From Agriotes lineatus (Eukaryota; Arthropoda; Insecta; Coleoptera; Elateridae), in the NCBI GenBank assembly GCA_940337035.1, contig CALNHX010002971.1:62001-126000 (forward strand): DNA of 64,000 bases, given 5' to 3'. The translations under genes were made by a program, and so were the position numbers. Below, piece by piece: positions 1-11,400 of the stretch (position 1 is the stretch's first letter; the number at the start of each line of letters is the position of its first letter). The notes beneath the pieces were generated by a model. The model had not been told where the DNA came from. It made no database searches and saw only the letters and a program-made list of their open reading frames with translations.

Positions 1-472
1 AAATTAGAAAATGTGAAAAGAAACAGCACTGTTTGGTGACTGTCTCGCTTCAACTGGCGTACTCGCTATTAAAATTGCTAACGCCAGCATTGAACTTGGT
101 CGTGAACTTTGAGGGAAATTTGTTTTATTAGTGTCACGATATTGCTTGCATGATGCGCCGTCATTAGCGGCTGTATTTAAATTTAAAAGCAGCGTAGCTG
201 CCAGTTGGTGATGTAAATATTACATTAAAATGAAATACTATTTAGAAGGCATTTAAATATTTACATATTCTAATTTTATGGTTTCTAGTAGCATTTTATA
301 ATTTAATAAGCAAGCAAAAGTGACTTTTATACCGCTGATAAATAAACAAATCCGTACCAATCAGGTAAAACTTAACGTATATACAACGCATTTATTAACT
401 TTTCAGGTGTTGAAAATTAATTTTATTTTCCACTGACTCATATGTTGTTTACATCTGTGATAAGAGGTATGT
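1..472. other. AT-rich stretch, nothing recognised
   Basis: No open frame with family resemblance and no repeat pair was recognised here by eye. Confidence 0.5.
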
Positions 473-591
473 AAAGCAGTCCATAAAGCCCTAGGACGTA
501 AAGAGTGGGCACACTGATAACCCCTGCTCATTACGCCCTCTCACGATGAGCGGGCGTAATGATTACGCCCTAGGGCGTTGTGTACTGCTTT
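473..591. repeat. GC-rich palindromic element 1
   Basis: The two halves are imperfect reverse complements. The left end AAAGCAGTCCATAAAGCCCT pairs with the right end, which reads AAAGCAGTACACAACGCCCT on the other strand. The interior carries repeated GGGCG/CGCCC blocks and can fold into one long hairpin. It stands out against an AT-rich background. No coding sequence is visible. It resembles a foldback MITE, but I could not fix a target-site duplication. Confidence 0.6.
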
Positions 592-638
592 TCAAGCTTT
601 TCAATTTATTTACCTAGTGGAAAATAGAACGTTGCATT

Positions 639-748
639 TACCAAGGACATTATTAGATGTTTATACCTTTCGGGCGACTTATAAACGCCCGGGCTTGTAA
701 ACTTGCCGCCCTCGAACGGGCATAAACATCTTCATAATTCCATTGGTA
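639..748. repeat. GC-rich palindromic element 2
   Basis: A second foldback unit 50 bp from the first. Its arms run from TACCAAGGACATTATTAGAT on the left to the matching reverse complement ending at 748. The core from about 655 to 731 is nearly self-complementary and again carries GGGCG/CGCCC blocks. Its position and composition suggest it is related to the palindrome at 473-591, but the arms are not the same sequence. Confidence 0.55.
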
Positions 749-1965
749 CATAAATAACTATTTTGGGATACTTCACAAACTGTTTTCTTTTGTTAAGAAT
801 CGTACCATCTATATATAGTCGGGCTATAAAATAAACTTAATATAAAATTGCATTAGAAGGAATGTAAGTAAATATTCAGAAATTGTTAAAATTAAATGTG
901 TAGATAAGCAAAGTGACATACTTTTCAATTACTTCAAATGGGAAAACAGTTTTAAAGAAAACCAATTATGCTATTACAATATACATAATTCTACATTAAA
1001 GCTATGGCAATATGCCAAATGAATTAATGTATCTATTGAAGAATATTGGTCATCGTTGTTTATTAATCCACAGATTTTCAGAAATTTATAATTATGCTAC
1101 TGTAACACTTAAGTAAGAGTTGTATAAATGAAAACCTCATTTTTATTGTACTTTTCAATCAGTTAACATTTCTTTTGTAAAAAAAACTTTTACAGTATGG
1201 ACAAATAATAAATAAATATACAGTGCGAACGTTGGCTGTTGAACGCTCCAAATAAAAAATTCTCCGATCATCTGCGGCCAAAATCCTCGGACACGTCGAT
1301 TTTTATTTTTATTTGGGCATTTTTTGAAATAAAATGCCTACATACAGGATGTCCCTCGTATGAGGTATGGCGTTATCGATGTTTTTTTTAATGGAAACCC
1401 CCTTTTTTATTAGGGAATTAGAAAGAACGCATCTTTTTTCTTACGCTAAGGTAATTTTTGTGTATAGGTCACATTACCAAAAATTTAGAAAAAAAAATTA
1501 AATTTAGAAAATACTAAATTTCATTTTAAGAAGTATGATTTTACGCTTTTATCAATGGCAGCAATCAATAAAAAACATATCGGTCGTCTTAGTTACTGTC
1601 AGGCAGACAACCGTGCATAATTTGTACATTTAATTTAGTTGCTTTTGAAATAACAGTTGTATACATTGAAATACTATTTTTATATCTTTGATTGGAAAAA
1701 ATCTCAAAGGTTAGACACGTACAAAATGATGAACATTTTGGTGCTTTAATATATTTTTGATTAAAAATTTTTGAAACGAAAATAATTTAAATTTTAAATT
1801 TAATCAGAAAAATTACCCAAGAACTGTGGAATGTTATCCTCATCCCTTCTTTAACTGTCGCAGTAAACTCGATTTGCAGTTAAAAAATAAGTGTAACAGA
1901 TGCATAGGACCCATACACAATTAATAACATTGATTAAAATTGCTTTTAGTAATAACAGATAAATA
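749..1965. other. Intergenic, no gene seen
   Basis: AT-rich with no convincing coding frame. The words ACAGGATGTCCC near 1335 resemble the end of a TA-flanked DNA transposon, but no inverted partner was found. Otherwise nothing recognisable. Confidence 0.45.
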
Positions 1966-1967
1966 TA

Positions 1968-2197
1968 CCGGGTGCCCCACGTAGTACTGACCATAGGGTG
2001 ATCATGAAATGTTAAAAAACACAAAAGATCAGCTAACGCTGTGATTTATATGAGAGATCTTTATATAAAATTTGTTGAATAGATACTCATGTTTGTTTAA
2101 AACCGCTGACAGCAAAATGTAAAAAACTTTAAAACTGTCAGTTGATGTTTTTTAACATGGGCGTCACCCTAGGGCCCGCACTACGTAGACCACCCGG
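1968..2197. mobile_element. 230-bp MITE with TA target duplication
   Basis: Terminal inverted repeats of about 55 bp begin CCGGGTG on each strand. Both inner parts contain CTACGTAGT-like and CCTAGGGTGA-like blocks and ATGTTAAAAAACA. TA dinucleotides flank both ends (1966-1967 and 2198-2199), as expected for Tc1/mariner-superfamily integration. The arms are roughly 80% alike by eye, so the copy is not young. There is no internal coding capacity, so it must have relied on a transposase encoded elsewhere. Confidence 0.75.
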
Positions 2198-3350
2198 TAT
2201 GTATTATCGATTGGTTTCATGAAAGCATATCTTATATTGCATTTATCTATATCACAAAATATATATGGATGTAAATCTTATACCTGCTGGACCTAAAAAA
2301 ACTCGGAAGTTAGAAAATAAATAACGCATTGCAAAATACTCTGTTTATTTTCAAAAATGCACATCCAAAATTTCACGAATTTATATTTTAACGCAACTGA
2401 ACATGTTTGTGATATTGATTCCAGGAACCTCTGACAACGACGTAAGATGCATTTAGCAGGTTTTATTTAATTTGTGTAATCATAAAGAATACTAAATACG
2501 TTTATGGAGGTCCCCAGAATCGTCATCGTCGATTTTTCTGTTTGAAGCACGTAAAATATACATCGTAATGCTTACAGCAATAGCGATATAGAGACATCTA
2601 CATGCCCGTATTTGTAAAATTCGCTTAGAAAAATTAATAACTTTGAAATTGAAGACATAGAGGGTGCACCACATAACTTGCAGCTCCTTACTAACTGGGA
2701 CCGCAACCTAACGTACACATATCCTGGCAACACAGATATCTAATGTTAATCTAAAAGGCATATTAATAGGCAGTTCATTTTGACAGCTGTAGGTTTAAAG
2801 ACCTGTAATAGGAGTTTGATATGATGCTAACACGCAGAAAAAAGCGACATTATTTTAATGTATTGTGAATGCTATAGAAACACAAATGCAGTGTTAGTCA
2901 CGGCATACAGGACCTATTAAAAACACATTCTCTCAACTGTATTAAATGAGTATGAAAGCTTCAGTAACAACACCTCTGTTACCATGATTTGTGTACGTCA
3001 GTTTGCAGTCCCAAGTTATGTGGATTACCCTGTATGTACCTATAAACTTCGTATGTGTCTTCGAGCACACTCTATCCATACTAATAATGAGTAACTAAAG
3101 GAAAAGTTGCTACCTGCCAGAAGGATTTTTAAAACGGATAATATCACAGAGTGTAGGCGAAACTACAATCCAAGATTTTTTATTGTTAAGTCAGATTTTG
3201 TTAGTTACACAAAAATTAGCAAGTGTATGTGAGATATATACTCCGTTTGCATATATTTTGTTGGCCATGGAAGCTTCCCCAATTTAGCTGTGTAAAATTA
3301 CTTTAATCTGTTTAAACGAGGTTTATATTTGAGGTTATACCAAATGCTTT
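2198..3350. other. Intergenic, no gene seen
   Basis: The only open frames are short and lack any family resemblance. No repeat structure was recognised. Confidence 0.45.
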
Positions 3351-3360
3351 TAGGTTAAAA

Positions 3361-3570
3361 ACATAGGGGCCTTGATGGGCAAGCGGTCCCGCCGCTTGTA
3401 GTCGAGGTCACAGCGAAATTTGGACCGTGCGAGCGGGAGTTCCACTCCCGGCTCGGGCGTTCCAGGTTTCGCTCAGATATGATTAACTTAAGTGAAGCCC
3501 GAGTCCTTTGACGTAATGTGAAATTGGTTCCGGGAGCAAAGGTAGAGTTTGGCGCATAAATAAAAAATAA
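3361..3570 (+). mobile_element. tRNA-derived SINE (class II tRNA-like head)
   Basis: The head resembles a tRNA-Leu/Ser gene. The A-box-like TGATGGGCAAGCGGT is at 3373, and a B-box-like GGGAGTTCCACTCCC near 3435 departs from consensus in the central CGA. A tRNA-unrelated body follows, and the 3' end is A-rich (about 3557-3597). AGGTTAAAA just before the element and AGGTTAGAAA just after the body could be a target-site duplication. SINEs are transcribed by RNA polymerase III and mobilised by a LINE. The B-box change suggests this copy is inactive. Confidence 0.7.
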
Positions 3571-3997
3571 AGGTTAGAAAAAAAAAAGATTAGAAAACAT
3601 GACAAAATCACTTCAAATTCAAAGTTGCCATATCTAAGCAGAACAGAAAATAGGACAAAAATAGTTATTTTTACATCTGTATCCTGTTTTAGTAACCGTG
3701 TAATTGAAGACATTTTTAATTACAAAGTACGGAGGTTTTAAAATAGCTTAGCTTTTAAATATATTTCCACATGTACTATCAAAATACCTAAGCAGTTCAT
3801 CTGACAACAATATTTTATTGCGTCAATTGACAGAAATTTGTTTGAATTTATACAAAAAATTCGAGTTCTGTTCATGTGGAACTTAATAATAAAAATCCAA
3901 GGCCAACTTCCATGCAAAAAAGATGCGAATGTGCATAAATATTACTACTTCAATTCAAATGTTGAAATAGGAAATTCTAAAAAGCTTTTATTTTTAG

Positions 3998-4198
3998 GTA
4001 AAAATGTCAACAATTTTAAGGCACCTCACATGGCATCTAATTCCAGTTCTAGTAATGGTAGGAATAACCATAGGAAGAACAGACATTCCAAACAGGGAAC
4101 AATCCAAGCACAAAACTGGCAGTCCGCACTATTACGAGACGCAGAGACTTAAAAATATACTAAACAAAGTCACTCTTACACAAAAGGGCTACATTCAG
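3998..4198 (+). CDS. Candidate host exon encoding a secretory signal peptide
   Basis: The open frame starts at ATG 4004 and runs 65 codons to a consensus donor, CAG|GTAAGT, at 4198/4199. A pyrimidine-rich TTTATTTTTAG acceptor lies just before 3998, leaving six untranslated bases ahead of the ATG. The predicted peptide has a short basic start (Arg6, His7), a hydrophobic core (about residues 9-23) and then a polar, basic, cysteine-free stretch, as in a secreted precursor. The exon ends in phase 0, and the frame continues 13 codons into the intron before a stop. Unlike its surroundings, it shows no transposon resemblance. I do not recognise the protein. The next exon was not identified, so the gene call rests on the splice signals and the signal peptide alone. 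Confidence 0.5.
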
Positions 4199-4204
4199 GT
4201 AAGT

Positions 4205-6400
4205 CAAAATAAACAAATATTAAAACACAGTCGGTGACTAAGGTACCTGGTACTCTGCATGTATAGACCTTGTTCATTAATAAACAAACAAACAAACTAA
4301 TGCAACAGCAGTTTTTTGAACTTATGCTCTTCAATCTAGGTGAGCGCCTTTCTCTGCGACATTTTTACTGTTTACCAGACGAATTTCAACCAGGAAATCG
4401 TTTTTTCTTATCAAATTAATTAATAGACACGCGTTACTCAACGTTTAAGCGTTGTTACGAGGAAGCAGCAAATTAAAAGCGACAACTGTTTGATGATACT
4501 TAGAAACTGGAGAAATTCGACATAGACCACTGATTTCGTTCTTTCAATTTTCGAAGGTTATTAACAGTCTGTGGTTTGATTGCTGTGTTTTACGTAACAG
4601 TTCTTCCTTTTGGAAACCGCGAAAAATCACTCAGCAATGCAAAACACTGGCACGCAAAAAAGGAGAAAGGTCGCGATATCTAATTGCTCATTTTAGCTCA
4701 GAATGATGAGAATGGTTGCAATTACAAAAGAAAACACGACATTGTTGTCTAAGCATTTAGACATACCTACAAATTAGTTGTTATACCATAACATCCAATT
4801 ATGTTTTCTAGTTCTTGCGATACATCACTGATGCTCCTGTCATAACGGAATTCACTTTCTGCATCTGGCTGAAGAGCTCGAACTTGACTTACGCCCATCC
4901 TCTACTTTCCTATTCGCGTAAGTAGCTACAATAAATCATTCTAGCGTGCGTGAGAGATTGGAGATTATGCTGCTGCTGAAATCATAATTATAAAATGCGA
5001 GTGACCTGTATTGTTAGTCGAAGATCACGCAGTGCAACTCGTCTCAGCAAGACGAGTAATCGTGTGGAAAACTGAAATTGCGAAGTATGCGACGCTAATT
5101 ATTAAAAATTATGTGTCATCGCGATTTTCACAAGATTTTAGAGTAAAACTCATTAGGGTTTAATGAACTTCGAATTAGCTGATCGGACTTCCGCCTTGTA
5201 ACGTATTTTTTGGCCCAGACATGTGAAGGTTTTAAGACTGATACCTGTTAAAAAGTGAGTGGTGACACAATTCCTTTTTGGTAATTCCAACAGGGTGACT
5301 GAAAGTATAAAGGATAAAAAATTAGTCCAGGCGGCGGGACAAATGTCGGAAGTTGGTCTTTCTGGGAAACACGAAAAATAAATGTACGTCAAAGCTACGC
5401 AAACGTTTGCACAACAATAAAAAGTAATTACTAGCACGAAGCTGCGACGAAATAGTAACTTCGTGAAATTTTATACTAAGACCAGACACAAAACAATGAA
5501 ATACGGTTGACATATTATGTTAAAATATAGCTGAGTAAAAGGTAAACGATTACAATCCAAATAAGGATTGAATTTAATTCAGTTGAAAGTCGATATCCCA
5601 ATACAGATTATAAATAATAGCCACGAATATTAATCGTCCTAACAATAATGTTTGTTTAAGAAAGCATCAATGATATATTGCGTGGTGGATTATTTATGTT
5701 TTAGGTATTAATTGAAACTTTGAATCGACTTTCCTCAGATATAGAATTTTCTTGAAATTCTGCGGCGCCTCCACCAAAGCCGTCCCTTTGGTCATATTTT
5801 AAAACTCGCAAATTACAATGGAATTGTATTGAGGTAAACAGTTACAGCAAGCAAATTTTACACTCGGAATGATTCTTAATTACTTTACTGATTTCTGATT
5901 CGTGCCCCAGAAAAATCTGATATTAAATATTGCATTTTCAGAGACACGTGCGCAAATCCCAGGTTGGACTAGGTAAAATCGGGAACCCATTTTGTCATTC
6001 TTTAGGCTCTCTCTCAATTGTCAATCTTAGAAACTGGATGTCTCATTGTTGTATCTATTTGCTTCTGTTATGTAATTAATAGTGCTGTTATAATGATTTA
6101 ACCAATTAAGATCCAGTTAGTCATAACTAACTTGCTATTTTTTTTGCTTTAACCGGGTGTCGCCTAAACGTGATTAGGGTGTTGCAAACTGAGTGATAAA
6201 TAAATACATACTTCTTTTAAAATAAGAAGATCTATCTGAAAATATTGAACATTTATTAGTGAGAGATATGGCCGGACAAAATAGTATTATGTTTGTATTT
6301 CAAGTAGACGAATCAATTGATTCAAGTAGACTTTTTTTGTGGAGTTCACGCTCACTTAATCCGCAATGTATTTTGTGTAGTCTTGTTACTCAACTTCATA
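4205..6400. other. Intergenic or intronic, no gene seen
   Basis: This could be intron of the gene suggested at 3998-4198. The short open frames on both strands (for example around 5150-5510 on the minus strand) have no motif, start context or splice pattern I can support. Confidence 0.4.
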
Positions 6401-6995
6401 GACCAGTCTTCAGAGGAGAGCGACGATAATTGTATTCCAACGTCGAATGCTCACCCGGTTCAGTACTAACCAGTAGAGTTAAACGCGAATGAAGAACTTG
6501 AAGTCTTTCCCACAAATTTATTCGATGTATAAATTAGGTAAAAGTTATAATATGACTAGTTTCGACAGTATGTCATCATCAGACGTATAAATTCTAGGGC
6601 TAAGGGTATATAATAACTAGAATAAGCAAGTAAAATTTGGAGCCTGAAGGGCAAGGTAAAAGTTACAAACTTTACATGAGATGGCGCAAAGAATGTAACA
6701 ATCAAAAGTAAATGAAGTGAGAAAAACCCCTTTTCTTAGGAAGACATCATATAAACTTCAAGGGAAGAAATGATTCTGATTAAAGCTTTATGTACCAAAG
6801 TATAGTTAGGGTTAGATTTATTGATGCATTTTTGAAGTATCAAACAATTCTTGCCACTTTACAGTGAGAATTCAGATATATAATGTCAATTTTAACCCCC
6901 ACATGATTATATTCGTGGCAGTTTCCTCAGCATACATCAAATAACATAGTTAGAAATCAAATTGATTTTAATTTACAAGAGGTATAGTAACGAAA
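6400..6995 (-). mobile_element. Penelope-like element 3' non-coding remnant
   Basis: Read on the minus strand, this stretch contains TTTGCGCCATCTCATGT and, further on, CTGATGATGACATACTGTCG, which I associate with the terminal non-coding repeats of Penelope-like retroelements. No coding part of the element is recognisable here. The limits are approximate. The upstream neighbour is a separate RTE-like LINE on the other strand. Confidence 0.4.
6559..6582 (-). ncRNA. Hammerhead-ribozyme-like core
   Basis: The minus strand reads CTGATGA, then a possible 4-bp stem GACA/TGTC with loop TAC, then GAAAC. These are the conserved core blocks of hammerhead ribozymes, which are known from Penelope-like elements. 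One extra base lies between CTGATGA and the stem, and I could not establish stem I, stem III or the cleavage site. It may be a decayed ribozyme or a chance match inside a Penelope terminal repeat. Confidence 0.35.
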
Positions 6996-7876
6996 TACAT
7001 GGAGGCAAGACGTATCCAGGGGCTGAGATACACTCCGATCACAGCCCAGTAATAGACAGCCTTCAAGTTAAACTAAAGAAACTTAAACTTAGCACATAGA
7101 TATCGGAAAACTGATACACCCCACAATTAGGAAAACAGTAAAAGCAAGAACCAATTCTGAAATCTCAAAAATACAGGGCGACAACGCCACCGACAACAGG
7201 ATAAATATACAGAAAAATTTTGAGAAAATGAAAAACACCTTGAATACAATAGAAACAGAAGAAATAGGTCCGAAAGAAAAAACAATGACGAAAAAGTGGA
7301 TGACATAACAGATTTTAGAAATTATGGGAGAGATAAAGCAATTGACGAACAGATATACCCTAAAATATAATCAGGTGAACAATGAAATAAGGAAACAAAT
7401 TAGGTTAGCGAAGGAGCTATAATGAGACAAAGATGTGAAGAAATAGAAGAACTGCAGAAAAAACATGACCACTTCTCAGTATATAAAAAGATAAGAGAAG
7501 CTACAGGAAAAATCGAAGTAGAATCACATCACAAATAGTCGACAATAATAACAGAGTTATATTAAAAAAATAAGAACTAATTAGACAGTAGCAGGAATAC
7601 ATCCATAGCCTGTTTTCTAGCGAACACCCCAGATCTTATGACTATACCATAGAAAGTGAGGAAGTACCAGAAATGCTCAAAAGTGAGGTGACAAGAGCTA
7701 TTAAAAGAAGCAAACCTGGAAAGGCTGCTGGATCGGATGAAATCCATATAGAAATGTTGAAGTTATTGGAGGAAGAAAATATGGATACTTTAACATCGCT
7801 ATTTAATCGCATTTACAAGTCTGGAGAAATTAACCTCAGAGACCTGTTGACTCAGGAAAACCACCTAAAAACCTGA

Positions 7877-7960
7877 ATTAAAGCAGACGGCCGCGGGAAT
7901 CGAACCCATAGGCATGCTAACCACTAACCTACAGAGCTCGGTATGGAGAGACTAGCAACA
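7877..7960 (-). repeat. tRNA-like SINE fragment inside the LINE
   Basis: On the minus strand the sequence contains an A-box-like TAGGTTAGTGGTTAGCAT followed closely by a perfect B-box GGTTCGATTCCC. The spacing is shorter than in a real tRNA, and no cloverleaf with a normal anticodon arm can be drawn. It replaces LINE coding sequence, so it is an insertion or a junction fragment rather than a tRNA gene. Confidence 0.45.
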
Positions 7961-7971
7961 AGACATACTTA

Positions 7972-8133
7972 CAGGGTTTTCCGATTGCTTTTCACGATGT
8001 ATCATTTGTGTTTCACTTTGTCTCAAATATTTTTCCCTCTTGTCAACACTTGTCAATATTGACCAATGGGAATTACATCTGACAAACAGTGAAAAACAAT
8101 TTATACATGCTGAAAAGCAATTCGAAAATCCTG
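7972..8133. mobile_element. 162-bp palindromic MITE, TA-flanked
   Basis: Left end CAGGGTTTTCCGATTGCTTT and the right end (CAGGATTTTCGAATTGCTTT on the other strand) begin two arms of about 65 bp that pair through most of the element. TA flanks both sides (7970-7971, 8134-8135). It sits in the decayed LINE, with reverse-transcriptase coding resuming at about 8138. No coding capacity. It is most likely a Tc1/mariner-type foldback MITE. Confidence 0.7.
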
Positions 8134-9066
8134 TATAGGTTTTATTGACAACGAGAAGGCCTTCGACCGAGTAAAACACACGGACCTTCTAAAAATACTA
8201 GAACTGAAAGGATTAGAGCGGAACGATATCGAACTAATTAAGAACTTGCACTGGCAACAAACAGCTGTACTTAGTGTTGAATATACTACTATTGAACCCG
8301 CGGCCGTCGAGAAGGGAGTACGCCAAGGCTGTATTCTTTCTCCCTTGTTGTTCAACTTATACTCGGAACTGGTATTTGCACAAGCACTACAAGATGAAGC
8401 TGACGGAATTAAGATCAACGGTACAGTATTGAACAACATACGAAACGCTGATGACATAGCTATACTTGCTGACAGCCTTGAAGCACTACAACGGTTGCTC
8501 ACAAAAATAACGGATGCTGGGGACAACCTAGGACTAACGATTAATACCGAAAAAACAAAGGTTATGATAGTAAGCAGGATACGACCACTTCAACATAACA
8601 TTCAAATCTACGGGAAAAACATTGAAGTAGTACAAAAATTCAAATACCTTCGAAGCTGGATCACCCAGTATTTGGACCCGGAGCAATAGCATGAAACCAC
8701 TAAATACTAACAAGTACAGGCCTAAGTTTACCACTCCGATTCAGATTTGTGAAGTGCTATGCGTAGTTGTGTACTCGTTGTTGCTGTATGGTCGTGAAAC
8801 ATGGACAATAAAGGTGAACATCATGAATCGATTGGAAGCTTTTGAAATGTGGATGTTTCCTAGGCTTTTACGAATATCGTGGATAGAGCATACCATTAAC
8901 GAAGAAGTTTTGCGACGTATGCGTCAAGATCGGCAACTACTGCTAAATATTAAACAAAGAAAAACATTATATTTAGGGCACGTGCACCGCAATACCAAAT
9001 ATTATCTTCTAAAACTAATAATAGAAGGCAAAATCGAGGGGCGACGTGGTATAGGGCAAAGAAAAT

Positions 9067-10043
9067 CTTCTTCTTCGTCGTTTCTTCTTTATAGAAGAGT
9101 CGTGATCTCTTGACTTCGTTAGTTGTTTTGGTTTCCTATTCTATGAACTATTGTTCTCCATCTTTCTCTGTTTCTTGCTTTCCTTGCGGCTTGATGGACC
9201 ATACTGTTGGTGGTGTTCTTGATTAGATCTGCCCATCTTCTCGGGGACCTCCCACAAGGCCTGGTTCCTTCTACTTTTCCTTGTATTATTAATCTATCTA
9301 GGCCTTCGTTGTTTTGTCAAGTAATGTGCCCGAAAAGTCTTAGTATTCGTTGTTTTACAATTTGTGACAGGAGCTGTGGTTCGTTGATTTCTTGCAGGAT
9401 TGAGACATTGGTCCTTCGTGCTGTCCATCGTATTCGCAGCAGCCTTCTCCAGGTCCACATTTCATAGGCGTAACATTTTTTGATGTCTTCTGATTTTAGG
9501 GACCACGTCTCCGCCCCGTATAGCATAATCGGGAAGATGAGGGTTTTTATGAGTGTCTTTTTAGTGTTCATGGAGATTTCATTGTCTTTCCAGATTTTCT
9601 GCAATTCACGTGTAGCTCTTCTTGCCATTTCACATCTTCTTCTAATTTCCAGGGAGCTGTTTCCTTCATTGGTTACGAGGGCTCCTAAGTATACGAACTG
9701 ATTCACTAGCTCACAACTTCTTATTTGCACAATTTCTGGTCTGTTATTGTTTGCGCGGTCGATGATCATGATTTTTGTTTTATTTTCGTTGATTTCTAGG
9801 CCATAGTTGTGACTTTCTTGTTCTAGTATGAGAAGAAGCTCTTCTAGTTCTTCTGCGTTATTTGCGAATAGGGCTGTATCATCCGCGTATCTTAGATTAT
9901 TTATTTTATGTCCGCCGATGGTAAATCATTTGTCCCAGTTCTCTAGGGTTTTCAGCCGTACTCCTTTGTTTATCCTGCAGGGGTTTGAGAGTCGATCTTC
10001 TATCTGTATTACCGCTCTGCTTCCATAGTAGAGGCGTTGGATT
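9067..10043 (-). pseudogene. 5'-truncated RTE-like LINE inserted in another LINE
   Basis: Read on the minus strand, the frame gives RT motif NNLRYADDTALFANN near 9890-9860, then the thumb/connection region (FVYLGALVTNEGN, LYGAETWSL, EMWTWRRLLRIRW) in 9769-9317 and a C-terminal tail to about 9135. The YADD box is intact, but one stop lies just upstream. The 3' end carries GAAGAAGAAG repeats at 9067-9080. AGAAAAT occurs at both borders (9060-9066 and 10044-10050), a 7-bp target duplication, and the surrounding LINE frame resumes directly after it. The 5' truncation is typical of incomplete target-primed reverse transcription. It is younger than its host LINE. Confidence 0.85.
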
Positions 10044-10180
10044 AGAAAATACTCCTGGCTAAAAAACATCAGCGATTGGACTGGCCCGGATGCCTATTCC
10101 TTATTTAGAACAGCAAAATACCAAAAAGGGTTCGCTATGATTGTTTCCAACCTTCATTAAATGGAGATGGAACCTTAAGA

Positions 10181-11400
10181 AGAGAAGAACTTTAAAAACA
10201 AAGAAAGTAGGGTGATTGTCTTTTACATTTTTACGTAGCAATAGTGGAAAATCTAATAGAATATGGTTTCGTTAATGATGGTAATTACCCGAATAAGGTA
10301 AAAATGACGCTGTTATAATTTAATTACTGCTCAGATTAAAACACTTCTATAAAATTTATTCAATATATTACAGCCTATTTTGGAATGACTGTATTTTTTT
10401 GGTAATATTTTGTGACGTTGCTATAGTAGTTTTAGAGCAGGCATAATTTTCTCTATTTGAAAATCTTGAGTAAATTTCATTTGCAAATTGTCACAACTAC
10501 AAAGTTGCGACACAGCTAGTAATTTCATAGTTATTTATGGCATAAGTGTGTTATATTACAAATAAATGACGCGAGAATAGTTGCACCCTAGATGCCCTCA
10601 GGCCGAGTGGGATCTTTTCTCGAGTGAATTATTGGTAATAACAAACGTGTTCCATACAAAATGTTATACAACTCAGTAAATACAAAAAAACATACATTTT
10701 GTATTGACCGTTGTGAAAAATCAAGGTAACAAATAAATTGAGAGTTAGCTAAAGTATTTATAAGACACGGGAGTGAGTTAAAGTACGTATAAGTGTGGGT
10801 TAATTATTATAACCCACAGTGTCAAGCGTCAAGGGTAACGTTAAATGTAACGTTAAAACGAACTAGTAAAACACCATAGTATTTACTATTGCACATTGGA
10901 TAAACATAAGTTAGGATAGGCATTGAGAGAAAGGCATTAGTAAAAACTCATCATTTCATTATTGTGGAAGCTTGGTTTTGTTGTATTTGTAAGGAAACAA
11001 CGAAATTGTATTCACAAGTAGTGTTAAATATGTAGTAAAAATGCCTAAATCCAAAACTATCTTTAATAAACATTGACGGCAGCTTTAACACTAACTAAAT
11101 TATACTAAATTTTGTTTTTTAGTCGTGTCTAATATAAATTGTTTTTGAAATTTTTAGCTGCATTGCTGATGTGTAATCCTGATAATCAAGATTTGAAATA
11201 AGCTGTATTAAAAACCATATGATTAATGTTTCGTTCGCAATAAAAAATACTATTTTTAGTATCCCATAAGGGATCACTAACTAGTTGTTGAGTATTTTCA
11301 ACTATTATCAAAAACACGAAATAAAGGGAGTCATTGCAATTAATATAGAAGTATATTTTCCATTTTGAGTTGCATAAATGTGAATTAAAAAAAATCATAA
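10181..11400. other. Intergenic, no gene seen
   Basis: AT-rich. Small structures only: a perfect inverted repeat TGTGGGTTA/TAACCCACA at 10794-10818 and two copies of GTAACGTTAAA 12 bp apart at 10835 and 10847. Neither can be assigned a role. Confidence 0.4.

Larger units (their letters stand above)
7020..10180 (+). pseudogene. RTE-like LINE endonuclease-reverse transcriptase, decayed and interrupted
   Basis: Pieces of one polyprotein appear in order. The endonuclease end SDHSPVID lies near 7036. The RT start GKAAGSDEIHIEML lies in 7673-7876. FIDNEKAFDRV starts near 8140, RQGCILSPLLFN near 8321 and the connection domain runs to 9066. The C-terminus resumes at 10051 with WLKN.SDWTGPDAYSLFRTA and ends near 10135. 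The catalytic box, normally YADD, reads NADD at 8444. About 80 residues between 7876 and 8135 are lost or replaced by other repeats, and there are many stops and frameshifts. A second LINE (9067-10043, minus strand) sits inside it with a 7-bp duplication. The element once copied itself by target-primed reverse transcription; this copy cannot. Confidence 0.85.

Noticed and set aside
7877..7960. Genuine tRNA gene
   Set aside because: A- and B-box words are present, but the spacing is too short for a cloverleaf and the sequence sits in LINE coding sequence.
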